Of a stretch of 20,152 nucleotides of DNA, positions 1 to 7,731 are shown piece after piece. Positions within the stretch are counted from its first letter, which is position 1; each line of letters opens with the position of its first letter. The position numbers and the translations under genes are program-made. Below the pieces are notes generated by a model. The model was given only the letters and a program-made list of their open reading frames with translations. It did not search any database and was not told the DNA's origin. The DNA is from JAWVYT01 sp964605205. Its GTDB lineage: Bacteria > Gemmatimonadota > Gemmatimonadetes > Longimicrobiales > RSA9. Location of the stretch: contig CAZSBL010000053.1 in NCBI GenBank assembly GCA_964605205.1, positions 1 through 20,152 of the forward strand, read 5' to 3'.

Positions 1-1805
1 CCCACCTCGATCCGGCGCCAGTTCTCGCCGCCGTCTTCGGTGACCCAGAGCAGGCCATCATCGGTGCCCGCCCAGATCAGATTCTCGTCGAGCGGGCTCT
101 CACCGATGGACGTGACGGTGTTGTAGTTGGACATGGCGCTCACGTCCCAGGGGTTGTCCCAGCTCTGGGCGCGGCCCATGATCGGCAGCTCGATCCGCTC
201 CTGACTCCGGGTCAGGTCCCCGGAGATCGGCGTCCAGCTGTCGCCCCGGTCATCACTCCGCCAGACCCGATACGACGCGTGGTAGATCCGCGTGGGCTGG
301 TGGAAGCTGATCTCGATGGGGGCGTCCCAGTTGAACCGCTCGAACGGCTCGCCCTCCCCCGCCTGCGGCTGGATGTAGACCGCCTCGCCCGTGGTCCGGT
401 CCGTCCGCCACAGCACGCCCTGCTGGAACTCGCCGTAGTGGATGTCCGGGTTGCCCGGCTCCACGGCCTGGTCGTGGCCGTCGGCGCCCAGCGTGTGGAA
501 CCAGTCCTGGCTCCGGATCCCGTAGTCGAACCGCGTCCGGATCGGCCCGCGGTTCGATCCGTTGTCCTGCGTCCCGCCATAGACCATGTAGAACGGGCCC
601 CGGTCATCCACGGCGATCTTGTAGTACTGCATCACCGGCAGGTTGGTCACGTACCGCCACGTGGCCATGTCGTCGAACGTCTCGTACAGCCCGCCGTCGG
701 TGCCGAAGAGGATGTAGTCCGGGTCATCCTTCCGGAACGCCATGGCGTGGTCGTCGCCGTGCTTGTTCCGGTTGTTGAGGCCATAGTAGGTCTCGAAGTG
801 GTCGTCGCTGACCAGCGTGGTGGCGCTCACCAGCCAGAGCCGCCCGAACTGGTGCGGCGAGGCGTACAGCTCCTGGTAGTAGTGCGGGCCCGTACCACCG
901 GAGACGGCGTCGGACATCTTCCGCCAGCTCTCGCCACGGTCCTCACTCATCCAGACGCCACCCTCCCTGCGGATCGTCTCGATGGCCGCGTAGACGATGT
1001 CCGGCTGCTGCGGCGAGATGGCCAGCCCGATCTTGCCCAGCGGGCCACCGGGCAGCCCCGTCCGGAGCCGGTCCCACGTCTCGCCGCCGTCCTCGCTCTT
1101 CCAGACGCCTGAGCCGGGGCCGCCGCCCATGTACGCGGCGATGGTCCGGTGCCGGTCCCAGGTAGCGGCGTAGAGCCGGTCCGGGTTGCGCGGATCGATC
1201 ACGATGTCCGTCGCGCCCGTCCACGCATCGTTGCCGAGCACCTTCCGCCACGTCTCACCGCCATCGGTGGTCTTGTACAGACCCCGCTGGTCACCGGACC
1301 GCCAGAGCGGGCCCTGGGCCGCCACCCATACGATGTCCGAGTTCTCCGGGTGCACGATGATGGTGGACAGGTGCTCGGTCTGCTCGAGCCCCATGTTCTG
1401 CCACGTCCGGCCGCCGTCGGTCGACTTGTAGATCCCGTCGCCGTAGCCCACGTGGCGACCGCCCACGTCCTCGCCCGTGCCCACCCAGATCACGTCCGGC
1501 GCGCTCGGGTCGATGGCCACGGACCCGATGGAGTACGAACCCTGATCATCGAAGATCGGATCCCACGTGGTCCCGGCGTTCGTCGTCTTCCAGACGCCGC
1601 CGGACCCTACCGCCACGTAAATGATGCTCTCGTCGTGCGGGTGGATGTCGATGTCGGCGATCCGGCCACTGTTCAGCGCCGGGCCGATGCTCCGGAACGA
1701 AAGGCCCGACAGGCGGGCGTCGGTGAGGGAGGTCTGCTGCGCCGACACCTCGGCGGCGGACAGCAAAACGAAAAGGATCGTAAACAGCGTGGCTAGCTTT
1801 CTCAT
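1..1805 (-). CDS. Secreted BNR/sortilin-type beta-propeller protein (3' end outside window)
   Basis: The minus strand reads open from ATG at 1805 to the window edge: 601 codons with no stop, so the C-terminus is missing. Residues 1-23 form a Sec signal peptide (basic MRK, hydrophobic core, cleavage near VSA-QQ). The mature part has repeated Asp-box/BNR motifs of the S/T-x-D-x-G-x-T-W type: STDGGRTW, TTDGGETW, SEDGGETW, SEDRGESW, SDDRGDSW, TEDGGENW, plus recurring D-I-V-W-V-(G/A) strands. This is the architecture of the WD40/YVTN/BNR-like or VPS10/sortilin-like exported proteins that are abundant in Gemmatimonadota and Bacteroidota. A multi-bladed propeller outside the cytoplasmic membrane is expected. 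The ligand or enzymatic role is unknown, although some relatives are annotated as glycosyl hydrolases. No clear Shine-Dalgarno precedes the ATG; the start rests on the well-formed signal peptide. Monocistronic as far as visible. Confidence 0.9.
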   Translation of the reverse strand, partial: MRKLATLFTILFVLLSAAEVSAQQTSLTDARLSGLSFRSIGPALNSGRIADIDIHPHDESIIYVAVGSGGVWKTTNAGTTWDPIFDDQGSYSIGSVAIDPSAPDVIWVGTGEDVGGRHVGYGDGIYKSTDGGRTWQNMGLEQTEHLSTIIVHPENSDIVWVAAQGPLWRSGDQRGLYKTTDGGETWRKVLGNDAWTGATDIVIDPRNPDRLYAATWDRHRTIAAYMGGGPGSGVWKSEDGGETWDRLRTGLPGGPLGKIGLAISPQQPDIVYAAIETIRREGGVWMSEDRGESWRKMSDAVSGGTGPHYYQELYASPHQFGRLWLVSATTLVSDDHFETYYGLNNRNKHGDDHAMAFRKDDPDYILFGTDGGLYETFDDMATWRYVTNLPVMQYYKIAVDDRGPFYMVYGGTQDNGSNRGPIRTRFDYGIRSQDWFHTLGADGHDQAVEPGNPDIHYGEFQQGVLWRTDRTTGEAVYIQPQAGEGEPFERFNWDAPIEISFHQPTRIYHASYRVWRSDDRGDSWTPISGDLTRSQERIELPIMGRAQSWDNPWDVSAMSNYNTVTSIGESPLDENLIWAGTDDGLLWVTEDGGENWRRIEV

Positions 1806-1862
1806 GGACGAATCGGGTTCGGAGTCGCGTTGGAAGCCTCCCACGGCGAGCGGCGCGGGAAA

Positions 1863-1894
1863 CAAAAATATGGGCCTCGGTGGCCCGACACAAA
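1863..1894 (-). promoter_or_regulatory. Possible Bacteroidetes-like -33/-7 promoter of the BNR gene
   Basis: On the minus strand TTTG (1894-1891) is followed after 20 bp by TATTTTTG (1870-1863), matching the TTTG-N19/20-TAnnTTTG pattern of Bacteroidetes housekeeping promoters. It lies about 58 bp upstream of the BNR start. This is a single pattern match in a 168-bp intergenic stretch (1806-1973) that holds nothing else recognisable. Confidence 0.35.
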
Positions 1895-1973
1895 CGACCC
1901 GCGCCACGCTGAAACCAACCCTCCGATGATCGAAGACCACGGGAGCCCGCGGTGAGGTCTGTGACGCGATCCT

Positions 1974-2201
1974 CTACCCGCCCAGGAACCGCCGGACGAT
2001 CCAGGTGATGGCGGTCAGCGCCACCGAGAGCAGGATCATCGACGTGATCGGGAGGTACACACGCGTGCTCCCGGACTCGTACCGGATGTCACCCGGGAGC
2101 CGTCCGAGCCAGTCGAGCCCGCCCATCCAGATCACCGCCCCGACGGCCGCCAGGGCGATCCCCGCCATGAGCAGGATCGGGCCGAGCTGGCCGCCGCTCA
2201 C
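1974..2201 (-). CDS. DUF2905 family small membrane protein
   Basis: This 75-residue protein starts at GTG 2201. That GTG overlaps the TGA stop of the upstream ATPase gene (GTGA, 4-bp overlap) and has GGAGG four bases ahead, which fixes the start. It has two predicted membrane helices (about residues 7-27 and 50-70). Between them is the W-L-G-R-L-P-G-D-I-R-Y-E segment followed by R-V-Y-L-P-I-T, the hallmark of the DUF2905 family (60-75 residues, two transmembrane segments, function unknown). It ends in a short basic tail, R-R-F-L-G-G. Translational coupling to the ArsA-like ATPase suggests the two are made in step; any physical interaction is inference. Confidence 0.88.
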   Translation of the reverse strand: MSGGQLGPILLMAGIALAAVGAVIWMGGLDWLGRLPGDIRYESGSTRVYLPITSMILLSVALTAITWIVRRFLGG

Positions 2202-3139
2202 AGCTCCTCCGCCAGCCGTCGCAGCGCCTCCACCCCCACCACGTCCTCCTCCCGCAGCGGCACCTTCCACCGCTCGAGGCCGCCGAGCTCCGCCTCGATC
2301 ATGGCCAGATAGCCGGCCTCCCGTTCCCGACGCCGGGCCAGGAACTCGCCGTCGGCGCCCGCCGGCAGCACCCGGTTCACCACGAGCCCGGTTACCGGGA
2401 TCCGGTAGCGCTCCAGCGCGTCCACCGCCCGGCGGGTCTCCAGGATCGGCAGCCGCTCGGGGATCACCACGAAGAGGAACCCCGCCCGGTCCGGGTCGGT
2501 GACGATGGCCCGGGCATCCCGGAAGCGGGCTTGCCGTCGCTCCAGGGCCTCGAGCACCGGGTCGGCGGGCTCGTCGCCCTCGCTCCCGGCCGCCGCGCCG
2601 GCCACGTTCCGCCACATCCTGCCCAGCGACGCCAGCTTCCGGCGTCGCGCCACGAGCCCGGCCACCCACCCCTCCATGGCCTCGGGCAGCCCCAGGAGCC
2701 GGAGGGTGTGTCCGGTGGGCGCGGTGTCGAAGATGACGCGGTCGTAGTCGTCACCGGCCAGCGGCATGAGGCGGGCGAACCGGTCGAAGAGGGCGGCCTC
2801 CTCGGCGCCAGGGGAGACCCGGGCCACGTCCACCTCCCGCTCGATCTCCTTCAGCATCCGGGGCGAGGCGACCTCACGGATCCGCTCCTTCACGTCGGCG
2901 ATGTAGGCGTCGGCCTCGGCCCGGGGGTCGATCTCCATGGCCTCGAGACCGTCCATCACTCGCGTCGGCTCGGAGCCGAGCTGCGTGCCCAGGACGTCGG
3001 AGGTGGAGTGGGCCGGGTCCGTCGAGACCAGGAGCGTGCGCCCGCCGGCATCCGCGGAAGCGACGGCCAGGGCGGCGGCGATGGTCGTCTTCCCCACGCC
3101 CCCCTTCCCGCCCACGAAGGTGACCGGCCTCAGCAGCAC
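2198..3139 (-). CDS. ArsA/Get3-like ATPase, single domain, cysteine-free
   Basis: This 313-residue P-loop ATPase belongs to the ArsA/GET3 branch of the SIMIBI class. Visible motifs are the deviant Walker A G-G-K-G-G-V-G-K-T-T (residues 10-19), switch I S-T-D-P-A-H-S (39-45) and switch II D-T-A-P-T-G-H-T-L-R-L-L (138-149). Its length fits one ArsA half or one Get3 protomer. It contains no cysteine, so it lacks both the metalloid-binding Cys of ArsA and the CxxC zinc motif of eukaryotic Get3. Arsenite export is therefore unlikely. The start is GTG 3139, preceded by GGGGG about five bases upstream and overlapping the cory-CC-star gene by 10 bp. Longer in-frame extensions would only read through that upstream gene. 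Possible roles are membrane-protein targeting or another ATP-driven switch working with its two small partners. Confidence 0.88.
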   Translation of the reverse strand: MLLRPVTFVGGKGGVGKTTIAAALAVASADAGGRTLLVSTDPAHSTSDVLGTQLGSEPTRVMDGLEAMEIDPRAEADAYIADVKERIREVASPRMLKEIEREVDVARVSPGAEEAALFDRFARLMPLAGDDYDRVIFDTAPTGHTLRLLGLPEAMEGWVAGLVARRRKLASLGRMWRNVAGAAAGSEGDEPADPVLEALERRQARFRDARAIVTDPDRAGFLFVVIPERLPILETRRAVDALERYRIPVTGLVVNRVLPAGADGEFLARRREREAGYLAMIEAELGGLERWKVPLREEDVVGVEALRRLAEEL

Positions 3140-3405
3140 CGCCAGCCCCCGTCCGGCGGGTGGTCCATCCCGAGCCGCTGATGCCACTCGTGGAACTCCT
3201 CCATGAGGTACGGCATCAGCTCGAGGGTGTAGAACTCGGTGGGGTCCGGCACGCCCAGGGCGTCGGAGAAGGTGGCCAGCATGAACGCGTCCCGCTGCCG
3301 GGCGTAGCGCCGCTGGATCTCGGCCCGGTACGGCGCCAGGGCCACGCCCTCGTAGATCTCGGCGGCGGCCTTCAGCTTCCGGCCCAGCTCGGTCCACCAG
3401 CTCAT
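3130..3405 (-). CDS. cory-CC-star family small protein
   Basis: This 91-residue soluble protein starts at ATG 3405 with GGAG about eight bases upstream and ends in W-R-C-C followed directly by the stop codon. That C-terminal Cys-Cys-stop is the feature after which the cory-CC-star family is named. The body is helical and aromatic: E-I-Y-E-G-V-A-L-A-P-Y-R, then F-S-D-A-L-G-V-P-D-P-T-E-F-Y-T-L-E-L and F-H-E-W-H-Q-R-L-G-M. It is the first gene of the operon and overlaps the ArsA-like ATPase by 10 bp. Biochemistry of the family is not known to me. The terminal cysteine pair could bind metal, form a disulfide or be modified. In this operon it supplies the only cysteines next to a cysteine-free ATPase. 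The family name is from memory of the motif and layout. Confidence 0.82.
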   Translation of the reverse strand: MSWWTELGRKLKAAAEIYEGVALAPYRAEIQRRYARQRDAFMLATFSDALGVPDPTEFYTLELMPYLMEEFHEWHQRLGMDHPPDGGWRCC

Positions 3406-3477
3406 AGGCGACTCCGGGTCATCTCTTCCCTTGCGGTGCGCTCTTCCCTCGAGCTCATGGCAATGCTCGAAGCGAAA

Positions 3478-3750
3478 TTAACCACAGATTACACAGATTA
3501 CACGGATGGGAGCTCGGGGGCCTCCGACCTGCACCCCGGGCTCCACACCAACCCGCCTTCGATGTTGGGTTTCTCTACCCCCCGCCCCGAGCTCGGCCTC
3601 ACCCGGACAACGATCCGCGTAATCTGTGGCAAGGAAAAGGGGCCCGCGACGAAGGCCGTCGCCTCGCCGCGAGCCCCATCACCCGCCTGTCCTACCGCGG
3701 GCTGCGGTCTGCGCTATCCGCGCTGTTCAATCTGCGCAATCTGCGGTTAG
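3478..3750. repeat. Intergenic element bounded by inverted CAGATT-type repeats
   Basis: The left arm (3478-3507) begins TTAACCACAGATTACA and carries a 9-bp tandem CAGATTACA CAGATTACA, then CGGAT. The right arm (3714-3750), read on the minus strand, begins CTAACCGCAGATTG and carries the tandem CGCAGATTG CGCAGATTG, ending GCGGATAG. A third, short inverted copy (3612-3629) is complementary to parts of the left arm (ATCCGCGTAATCTGTGG). The arms thus form imperfect terminal inverted repeats around about 200 bp with no credible gene. The right arm ends 16 bp from the ferritin stop codon. Repeats of this kind recur between genes in many high-GC bacteria. It may act as a 3' structure or be a miniature mobile element. 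The rest of 3406-3766 shows nothing else. Confidence 0.65.
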
Positions 3751-3766
3751 CAGTTCGACGGGTGCC

Positions 3767-4270
3767 CTACCCCTCGAACTCCCGCAGGAAGCCCTCGAAG
3801 AGCCGGAGGTGGCCCTCCTCGTCGCGCATGATGGCGATGACCATATCCTGCGTGGTATAGTCGAAGCCGTCGGTGAAGTCGATGATGTCGGCGTAGTGCT
3901 CGATGGCGCCCTTCTCCGCCTCGATCACGCCTTTGATGACGCTCACGATATCGGTGGAGTCGGCCGGCGGCTGCAGGAACTCCTGCTCGGCCTGGAACTC
4001 CATGCTGCCGGGCACCGTGCCCCACAGCTCCTTGATCCGCTGGGCGAACTCCTGCGCGTGCCCCAGCTCCTCCTGGATGTCTTCTTCCAGCGCCTCGATG
4101 ATCTCCTGCGCCTTCACGCCATCGGGGTTCACGGAGTTGGCCGTGTAGCTCATGACCGTCTCCATCTCCATCCAGTACGCCTTCTCGAGCATCTCGATGA
4201 GCTGCTCGCGCTTCTCGGTGTTGGCCTCGGCCAGGACGCCTCGCTCGGGCGCCTTCGTCATGGTCGCCAT
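3767..4270 (-). CDS. Ferritin-like diiron protein (bacterioferritin/Dps-like)
   Basis: This 167-residue four-helix protein of the ferritin-like superfamily starts at ATG 4270 with AGGAG seven bases upstream; an in-frame ATG nine bases later is a poorer alternative. Candidate diiron ligands follow the family pattern. They are a Glu in helix A (E35 or E37, in M-E-M-E-T), E68-xx-H71 in helix B (E-E-L-G-H-A), a Glu in helix C (E117/E119) and E151-xx-H154 in helix D (D-E-E-G-H). The family oxidises and stores iron or removes peroxide, usually as a cytoplasmic cage. I cannot tell a storage bacterioferritin from a Dps-like or non-caging protein, and no heme-binding Met is assigned. It stands alone between the inverted-repeat element and the CstA gene. 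Confidence 0.88.
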   Translation of the reverse strand: MATMTKAPERGVLAEANTEKREQLIEMLEKAYWMEMETVMSYTANSVNPDGVKAQEIIEALEEDIQEELGHAQEFAQRIKELWGTVPGSMEFQAEQEFLQPPADSTDIVSVIKGVIEAEKGAIEHYADIIDFTDGFDYTTQDMVIAIMRDEEGHLRLFEGFLREFEG

Positions 4271-4454
4271 ATCTGCTCCTTTGATGTCTCGGTTCAGTGA
4301 ATGCTACCAGGGGTAAACAGGAGCAACATCCGGACCATTGTTTCGCCGGGAAAGACATCTGCGGGCGCGGTGTTTTCGCCCCCGTTCGTTGATGGGGGGA
4401 TGAGCGTTCGCGGCGGGGCCGGTTCGAAGCGAGTTGAGACGTCCGGGCCCGGCT

Positions 4455-6221
4455 CTACTCCCCGCCCGACTCCTGCCCGGGGATTTCCCCGCGCTCGAGG
4501 ACCGTTCGGATCACGACCACCGCCTCGAGGATCACCCAGATCTCCAGGACGAAGATCGCGGCGCCGACGCCGAAGAGCAGCCACTGGCTGGCGAAGTGGT
4601 CGGCGAGCTGCTCGATCATGGCCCAGGTGGTCATGAGGAAGAGGAAGACCATGGGGATGCCGGTGACCCACGCGTTCCGTTTCTTGACCAGGAGCACGGT
4701 GGTGATGACCAGGAGGGTCAGGGCCCCGGTGAGCTGGTTGGTGGTGCCGAAGAGCGGCCAGATCCGCATCCCGCCGGCGCCCCGGTCCACGCCGAGGGCC
4801 AGGACGGCGACGGTGGCCACGGCCAACACCGAGGCGATGATCCCGTTCTGCATCACTTTGACCCGGTACTGCGTGCCCAGCTCCTCGATGATGTAGCGCT
4901 GGAGGCGCACGCCCGTGTCCATGGTGGTGGCGGCGAAGGAGATGACCACCACGGCGGCGAAGATCACGGCCACCTCGTGGGGGATCGCGATCCCCTCGGC
5001 CAGCACGCCCACGCCGCTGACGAAGGCGTTGACCCCACCGGATGAGGCCGATGCGAACGACGCGTAGTGCTCGCGCCAGCCGTCGATCCCGGCGTACACA
5101 GCGAAGCCGGCGGTGGTGGCCAGGATCGAGGTCAGCGCCAGCATCCCCTCGCCGGTCATCCCGCCGTAGCCCACGTAGCGGGCGTCGGTCTCCTTGTCGA
5201 GCTGCTTCGACGTGGTTCCGGAGGCCACCAGCCCGTGGAACCCGGAGATGGCGCCGCACGCGATGGTGATAAAGAGGAGCGGGAACCAGCTCGGCGAGTC
5301 GGCCGGCAGGTGGGTGTTGACGGCGGGGGCCACCACCTCCGGATTGGTCACGAGCACGCCGGCGAAGATCACGGCCAGCGCCACGAAGAGCTGGTGGCTG
5401 TTGATGTAGTCCCGGGGCTGGAGCAGGAGCCAGACGGGGAGCGTGGACGCGACGAGCCCGTAGAGCAGCATGATGATGACCCAGCCGGCGCGGATCCCGT
5501 CGGTGACGGCGGCGGCCTGCGCGGCCACCATATCCCCACCGGCCTCCTGGATCTGGAGAGCGGTGGGGGCCCATCCGAAGAAGTCGGGCAGCTGGGGCTG
5601 GATGTACTGGCCGAGCCAGATGTACAGGTACAGCAGCAGCAGGGCGACCAGACTCGGGACCAGGATCCCGGCCCGGGTCCGGTACACCAGGATCCCCACC
5701 GCCAGCGCCGTGGGCATGGCCATCCAGATCGGGAAGATGGCGCCCGGGTTCGCGATGAAGAGGTTCGCAATGATCACGGCGAACACCGCGTTCACCATCA
5801 GGAGCAGGAAGAAGATGATCAGGAGGAAGAGCACCCGGGCCCGGGAGCCGATGATCCCCTCCGTGAGCGACCCGATGGACTGGCCCTTGTTGCGAACGCT
5901 GAGCCAGAGCGCACCGAAATCGTGGACGGCGCCGGCGAAGATGGTGCCCAGCACCACCCACACGAACGCCGGCAGCCACCCCCAGATCACCGCGATGGCG
6001 GGGCCCACGATCGGCGCCGCGCCGGCCACCGACGTGAAGTGGTGGCCGAAGAGGACGTGCTTGTTCGTGGGCACGTAGTCGACGCCGTCCTCGAACTGAT
6101 GTGCGGGCGTCTCGAAATCGGGATCGAGCCGGTAGACGTGCCGGGCGATATAGCGGGAGTAGAGCCGGTAGCCCGTCAGGAACGCCGCCAGCCCGACCAC
6201 CAGAAGTACGATTGCGCTCAT
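4455..6221 (-). CDS. cstA: CstA-family carbon starvation transporter
   Basis: This 588-residue integral membrane protein starts at ATG 6221. The N-terminal signature is clear: Y-R-L-D-P-D-F-E-T-P-A (residues 31-41), V-D-Y-V-P-T-N-K-H-V-L-F-G-H-H-F (47-62), then S-V-A-G-A-A-P-I-V-G-P-A. About 14-16 hydrophobic helices follow. The C-terminal half has G-A-I-S-G-F-H-G-L-V-A-S-G-T-T-S-K and W-P-L-F-G-T-T-N-Q-L. CstA and its relative BtsT/YjiY are peptide or pyruvate transporters induced when carbon runs out. This protein is shorter than E. coli CstA (701 residues), close to the compact form common outside enterobacteria. Pyruvate uptake would fit the POR operon 5 kb away, but that link is inference. 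It is divergent from the PAS-UbiA gene. The downstream gap to ferritin (4271-4454) shows no convincing terminator. Confidence 0.93.
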   Translation of the reverse strand: MSAIVLLVVGLAAFLTGYRLYSRYIARHVYRLDPDFETPAHQFEDGVDYVPTNKHVLFGHHFTSVAGAAPIVGPAIAVIWGWLPAFVWVVLGTIFAGAVHDFGALWLSVRNKGQSIGSLTEGIIGSRARVLFLLIIFFLLLMVNAVFAVIIANLFIANPGAIFPIWMAMPTALAVGILVYRTRAGILVPSLVALLLLYLYIWLGQYIQPQLPDFFGWAPTALQIQEAGGDMVAAQAAAVTDGIRAGWVIIMLLYGLVASTLPVWLLLQPRDYINSHQLFVALAVIFAGVLVTNPEVVAPAVNTHLPADSPSWFPLLFITIACGAISGFHGLVASGTTSKQLDKETDARYVGYGGMTGEGMLALTSILATTAGFAVYAGIDGWREHYASFASASSGGVNAFVSGVGVLAEGIAIPHEVAVIFAAVVVISFAATTMDTGVRLQRYIIEELGTQYRVKVMQNGIIASVLAVATVAVLALGVDRGAGGMRIWPLFGTTNQLTGALTLLVITTVLLVKKRNAWVTGIPMVFLFLMTTWAMIEQLADHFASQWLLFGVGAAIFVLEIWVILEAVVVIRTVLERGEIPGQESGGE

Positions 6222-6393
6222 GGTGCGCCAACCTGCGGCGCGGTGATACGGGGGCGCAAGCGGGAGCCGCCGCGACCCGTGCCCAGCTGCGGATCGAGTT
6301 CGGAGGGGGTAACCGACCCGGGCAGCACCGGCGCGCGTTGACGATTCTGCCGCTATAAGTCACCTTTGGGTGTTCGATCAGGAAGCCCCAATC

Positions 6394-7719
6394 ATGACCC
6401 CTACCCGGATAGGAACGATGAACAAGCCAGTGAAGAGCGTCATTACCAGCGATCTCGATGGGAAGATCGAGACGTTCAACGAGGGCGCACACGAGCTGTT
6501 CGGCTACACCCCCGACGAGGCGATCGGGAAGCTGCGCGTCTCGGCCTTCTCCCCCGGCGAGGTCGTGCTGGGCCATGTGGGCACGTGGCTCGGCACCGCC
6601 GTCGAGGAGGGCGAGTTCGAGACCGACACCGTGTTCGTCCGCAAGGACGGCACCCGGTTCCCCGCCCACATCAGGATCACGCCGACCTTCGGCAACAACC
6701 CGGAGACCGGCGAGCGGGAGCAGATCGGCTACTGCGGGGTGACCGTCCCGCTGGAGGACCGCGAGGTCGAGGCGGTCGAGCCGGATATCTCCATCGCCAC
6801 CAGGATCTTCAAGTGGCTGGTGGTGACCCGGGCGCCGTTCCTGTCGGCCACCGCCGTGGGCGTGCTCACCGGCGCCGCCGCCGTCTTCGCCACCACCGGC
6901 TCCGTACCGTGGGGCCTCTTCGGCCTGGTCCTTCTGGGCACCGCCCTCCTGCACATGTTCGCCAATACCGCCAACGACTACTTCGACTGGCGGAGCGGTA
7001 CGGACCAGGCGAACACCGACTACATCGTCCCGTTCACCGGGGGAAGTCGCTCCATCGAGCTGGGGCTGATCACGCCGAAAGGGCTGCTCTCGCTATCCAT
7101 CGGCCTGCTCCTGGCGTCCGTGGCCGTGGCCGCGTGGATCATCGCGCTGCAGCCGCAGGCCGCCGGCGAGATCGCCATCCTGGGCCTCGTCGGCGCCTTC
7201 GCCTCCTACTTCTACACCGCGCCCCCGCTCCGCCTGGCCGCTCGCAAGGGGCTCGGGGAGCTCTTCGTGGGGTTGACCTTCGGCCCGCTCCTGGTCCTGG
7301 GCGTGACCACCGTGCTCCGGGGTCAGCTGGTCTGGACCGACGCGCTCTACGGGCTCGTCCCGGGGATCCTGACCGCGGCCATCCTCTGGATCAACGAGTT
7401 CCCCGACATCGAGGGCGACCGGGCCGGCGGGAAGATGAACCTGGTGGCCACGCTGGGTTGGGAGACCGCCCGGGGAGGCTACATCGCCCTGATGGCGGCC
7501 ACCGTCCTGGTCATCATCGGCCTTTACGCCGCCGGCATGGCGCCGATCTGGGCCTTCGCCGCGCTGCTGGCCGCCCCGCTGGCCATCAAGGCCGCCCGGA
7601 TCCTCTATTCGACGAAGGTGCCCGCCGCGCTGAAGCCCGCCTGCGCCGCCACCATCCAGCTCCAGTTCGTGGCCGGTACGCTGTTCGCCGTGGGCGTGGC
7701 CATGGCGGCGGTACTGTAG
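6394..7719 (+). CDS. PAS domain fused to a UbiA/MenA-type prenyltransferase
   Basis: This is a single uninterrupted reading frame of 441 residues. Residues about 14-118 form a PAS sensor domain (D-G-K-I-E-T-F-N-E-G-A, E-L-F-G-Y-T-P-D-E-A-I-G-K, V-R-K-D-G-T-R-F-P). Residues about 137-441 form a UbiA prenyltransferase with eight or nine membrane helices. The first Mg-diphosphate motif is N194-D195-x-x-D198 with D204; the second is D338-x-x-x-D342 in N-E-F-P-D-I-E-G-D-R. The Y-T-A-P-P-L-R-L stretch is MenA-like. UbiA enzymes attach a polyprenyl chain to an aromatic acceptor; menaquinone synthesis from dihydroxynaphthoate is the likeliest role. The start is uncertain: ATG 6394 has AGGA ten bases upstream, while ATG 6418 and GTG 6370 are also in frame and none changes the PAS domain. 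A sensory domain on this enzyme is unusual. Cofactor or ligand is unknown. Confidence 0.85.
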   Translation: MTPTRIGTMNKPVKSVITSDLDGKIETFNEGAHELFGYTPDEAIGKLRVSAFSPGEVVLGHVGTWLGTAVEEGEFETDTVFVRKDGTRFPAHIRITPTFGNNPETGEREQIGYCGVTVPLEDREVEAVEPDISIATRIFKWLVVTRAPFLSATAVGVLTGAAAVFATTGSVPWGLFGLVLLGTALLHMFANTANDYFDWRSGTDQANTDYIVPFTGGSRSIELGLITPKGLLSLSIGLLLASVAVAAWIIALQPQAAGEIAILGLVGAFASYFYTAPPLRLAARKGLGELFVGLTFGPLLVLGVTTVLRGQLVWTDALYGLVPGILTAAILWINEFPDIEGDRAGGKMNLVATLGWETARGGYIALMAATVLVIIGLYAAGMAPIWAFAALLAAPLAIKAARILYSTKVPAALKPACAATIQLQFVAGTLFAVGVAMAAVL

Positions 7720-7731
7720 ACCGCTAAGACC

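Noticed and set aside
2198..3139. Arsenic resistance role for the ArsA-like ATPase
   Set aside because: The protein has one ATPase domain, no cysteine for arsenite, and no arsB, arsR or arsC nearby.
5067..6341. 424-codon plus-strand open frame opposite cstA
   Set aside because: It is antisense to a conserved transporter and shows only low-complexity Asp, Glu, His and Gly runs.
6338..6359. TTGACG and TATAAG upstream of the PAS-UbiA gene as a sigma-70 promoter
   Set aside because: The boxes are only 10 bp apart, too close for a working -35/-10 pair.
4294..6954. 886-codon minus-strand open frame across the CstA and PAS-UbiA region
   Set aside because: It lies out of frame over cstA and antisense to the PAS-UbiA gene, is full of Arg, Gly, His and Pro, and shows no domain; such frames are common at this GC content.
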